NCBI GenBank assembly: GCA_030064695.1
Contig: JASHYV010000142.1
Coordinates: forward strand, 1 to 6,097
DNA from: Thermoplasmata archaeon
GTDB lineage: Archaea > Thermoplasmatota > Thermoplasmata > UBA184
Direction: 5' to 3'
DNA: 6,097 bases
In this document: piece after piece, positions 5,952 to 6,097 of the stretch
How the letters are laid out: each line of letters begins with the position of its first letter
Numbering within the stretch: position 1 is the stretch's first letter
Program-made: the position numbers and the translations under genes
The notes under the pieces: generated by a model
Told to the model about the DNA's origin: nothing
Databases searched by the model: none
The model's input: the letters and a program-made list of their open reading frames with translations, nothing else

Positions 5952-6097
5952 CTAGGCCGCCCCGGCGAGGAGCTTCTGGTAGGCCGGGAGGTTCGGCGCG
6001 AGCTCGATCTCCGTCGAGGTCGGACCGGTCAGATCCGGGAGCAGCCGCAGCTCGAGCCCTTCCTTCGCGTCGGTCTTCGGCCGGTGCATGACCCCGA
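5952..6097 (-). CDS. C-terminal end of an unidentified protein (5' end outside window)
   Basis: The minus-strand frame is open from the window edge to a TAG at 5954-5952, giving about 47 residues that end in LPAYQKLLAGAA. Almost every codon ends in G or C (exceptions GAA, GAT, GGT) and the residues are a normal mix of acidic, basic and hydrophobic types (for example KTDAKEGLELRLLPDL), which supports coding in this frame rather than the neighbouring ones. I do not recognise the family. An in-frame ATG at 6089 means a complete 45-residue protein cannot be excluded, but the open frame to the edge makes a truncated larger gene more likely. tiaS starts 40 bases after its stop on the same strand, so the two are probably co-transcribed. 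Confidence 0.6.
   Translation of the reverse strand, partial: GVMHRPKTDAKEGLELRLLPDLTGPTSTEIELAPNLPAYQKLLAGAA

Noticed and set aside
3347..6091. A 914-codon open frame on the plus strand across the zinc-ribbon gene and tiaS
   Set aside because: It is antisense to two well-supported genes, is rich in Arg, Pro, Gly and Ala without recognisable motifs, and long spurious open frames are expected at this GC content.

Overview
The window is gene-dense, very GC-rich DNA (roughly 70% G+C by eye) from an archaeon. The archaeal assignment rests on the genes: the C-terminus of the archaeosine radical SAM protein RaSEA, a complete tRNA(Ile2) agmatidine synthetase (TiaS, an archaea-only enzyme), and an archaeal member of the TPD/CDIN1 nuclease family. 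Few starts have a Shine-Dalgarno sequence, and one AT-rich box sits where a TATA box for a leaderless transcript belongs. With the GC content and the style of the zinc-ribbon protein, this would suit an uncultured Thermoplasmatota-like lineage, but the phylum is an inference.

Plus strand, 1-2155: the 3' end of raSEA; nadE (ammonia-dependent NAD+ synthetase), whose ATG overlaps the raSEA stop by four bases; and, after a 78-base gap, a PD-(D/E)XK nuclease-like protein of the TPD family, the archaeal counterpart of human CDIN1 (C15orf41). Minus strand, 6097-2013 in transcription order: the 3' end of an unidentified gene, tiaS, a 93-base gap holding a 15-codon ORF with a strong Shine-Dalgarno, a zinc-ribbon/helical protein of unknown function, and hisS (histidyl-tRNA synthetase).

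The two gene sets converge. The nuclease ORF runs 143 bases into the 3' end of hisS on the opposite strand, so there is no intergenic terminator between them. No gap of 300 bases or more lacks a gene.

Three genes act on tRNA: RaSEA (archaeosine at G15), TiaS (agmatidine at C34 of tRNA-Ile2) and HisRS (charging). NadE makes NAD+. The nuclease and the zinc-ribbon protein are the least understood. I see no mobile element, CRISPR array, rRNA or tRNA gene. The content is mostly core housekeeping; the points most worth attention are the CDIN1 homologue, its antisense overlap with hisS, and the in-frame UAG upstream of the zinc-ribbon gene.
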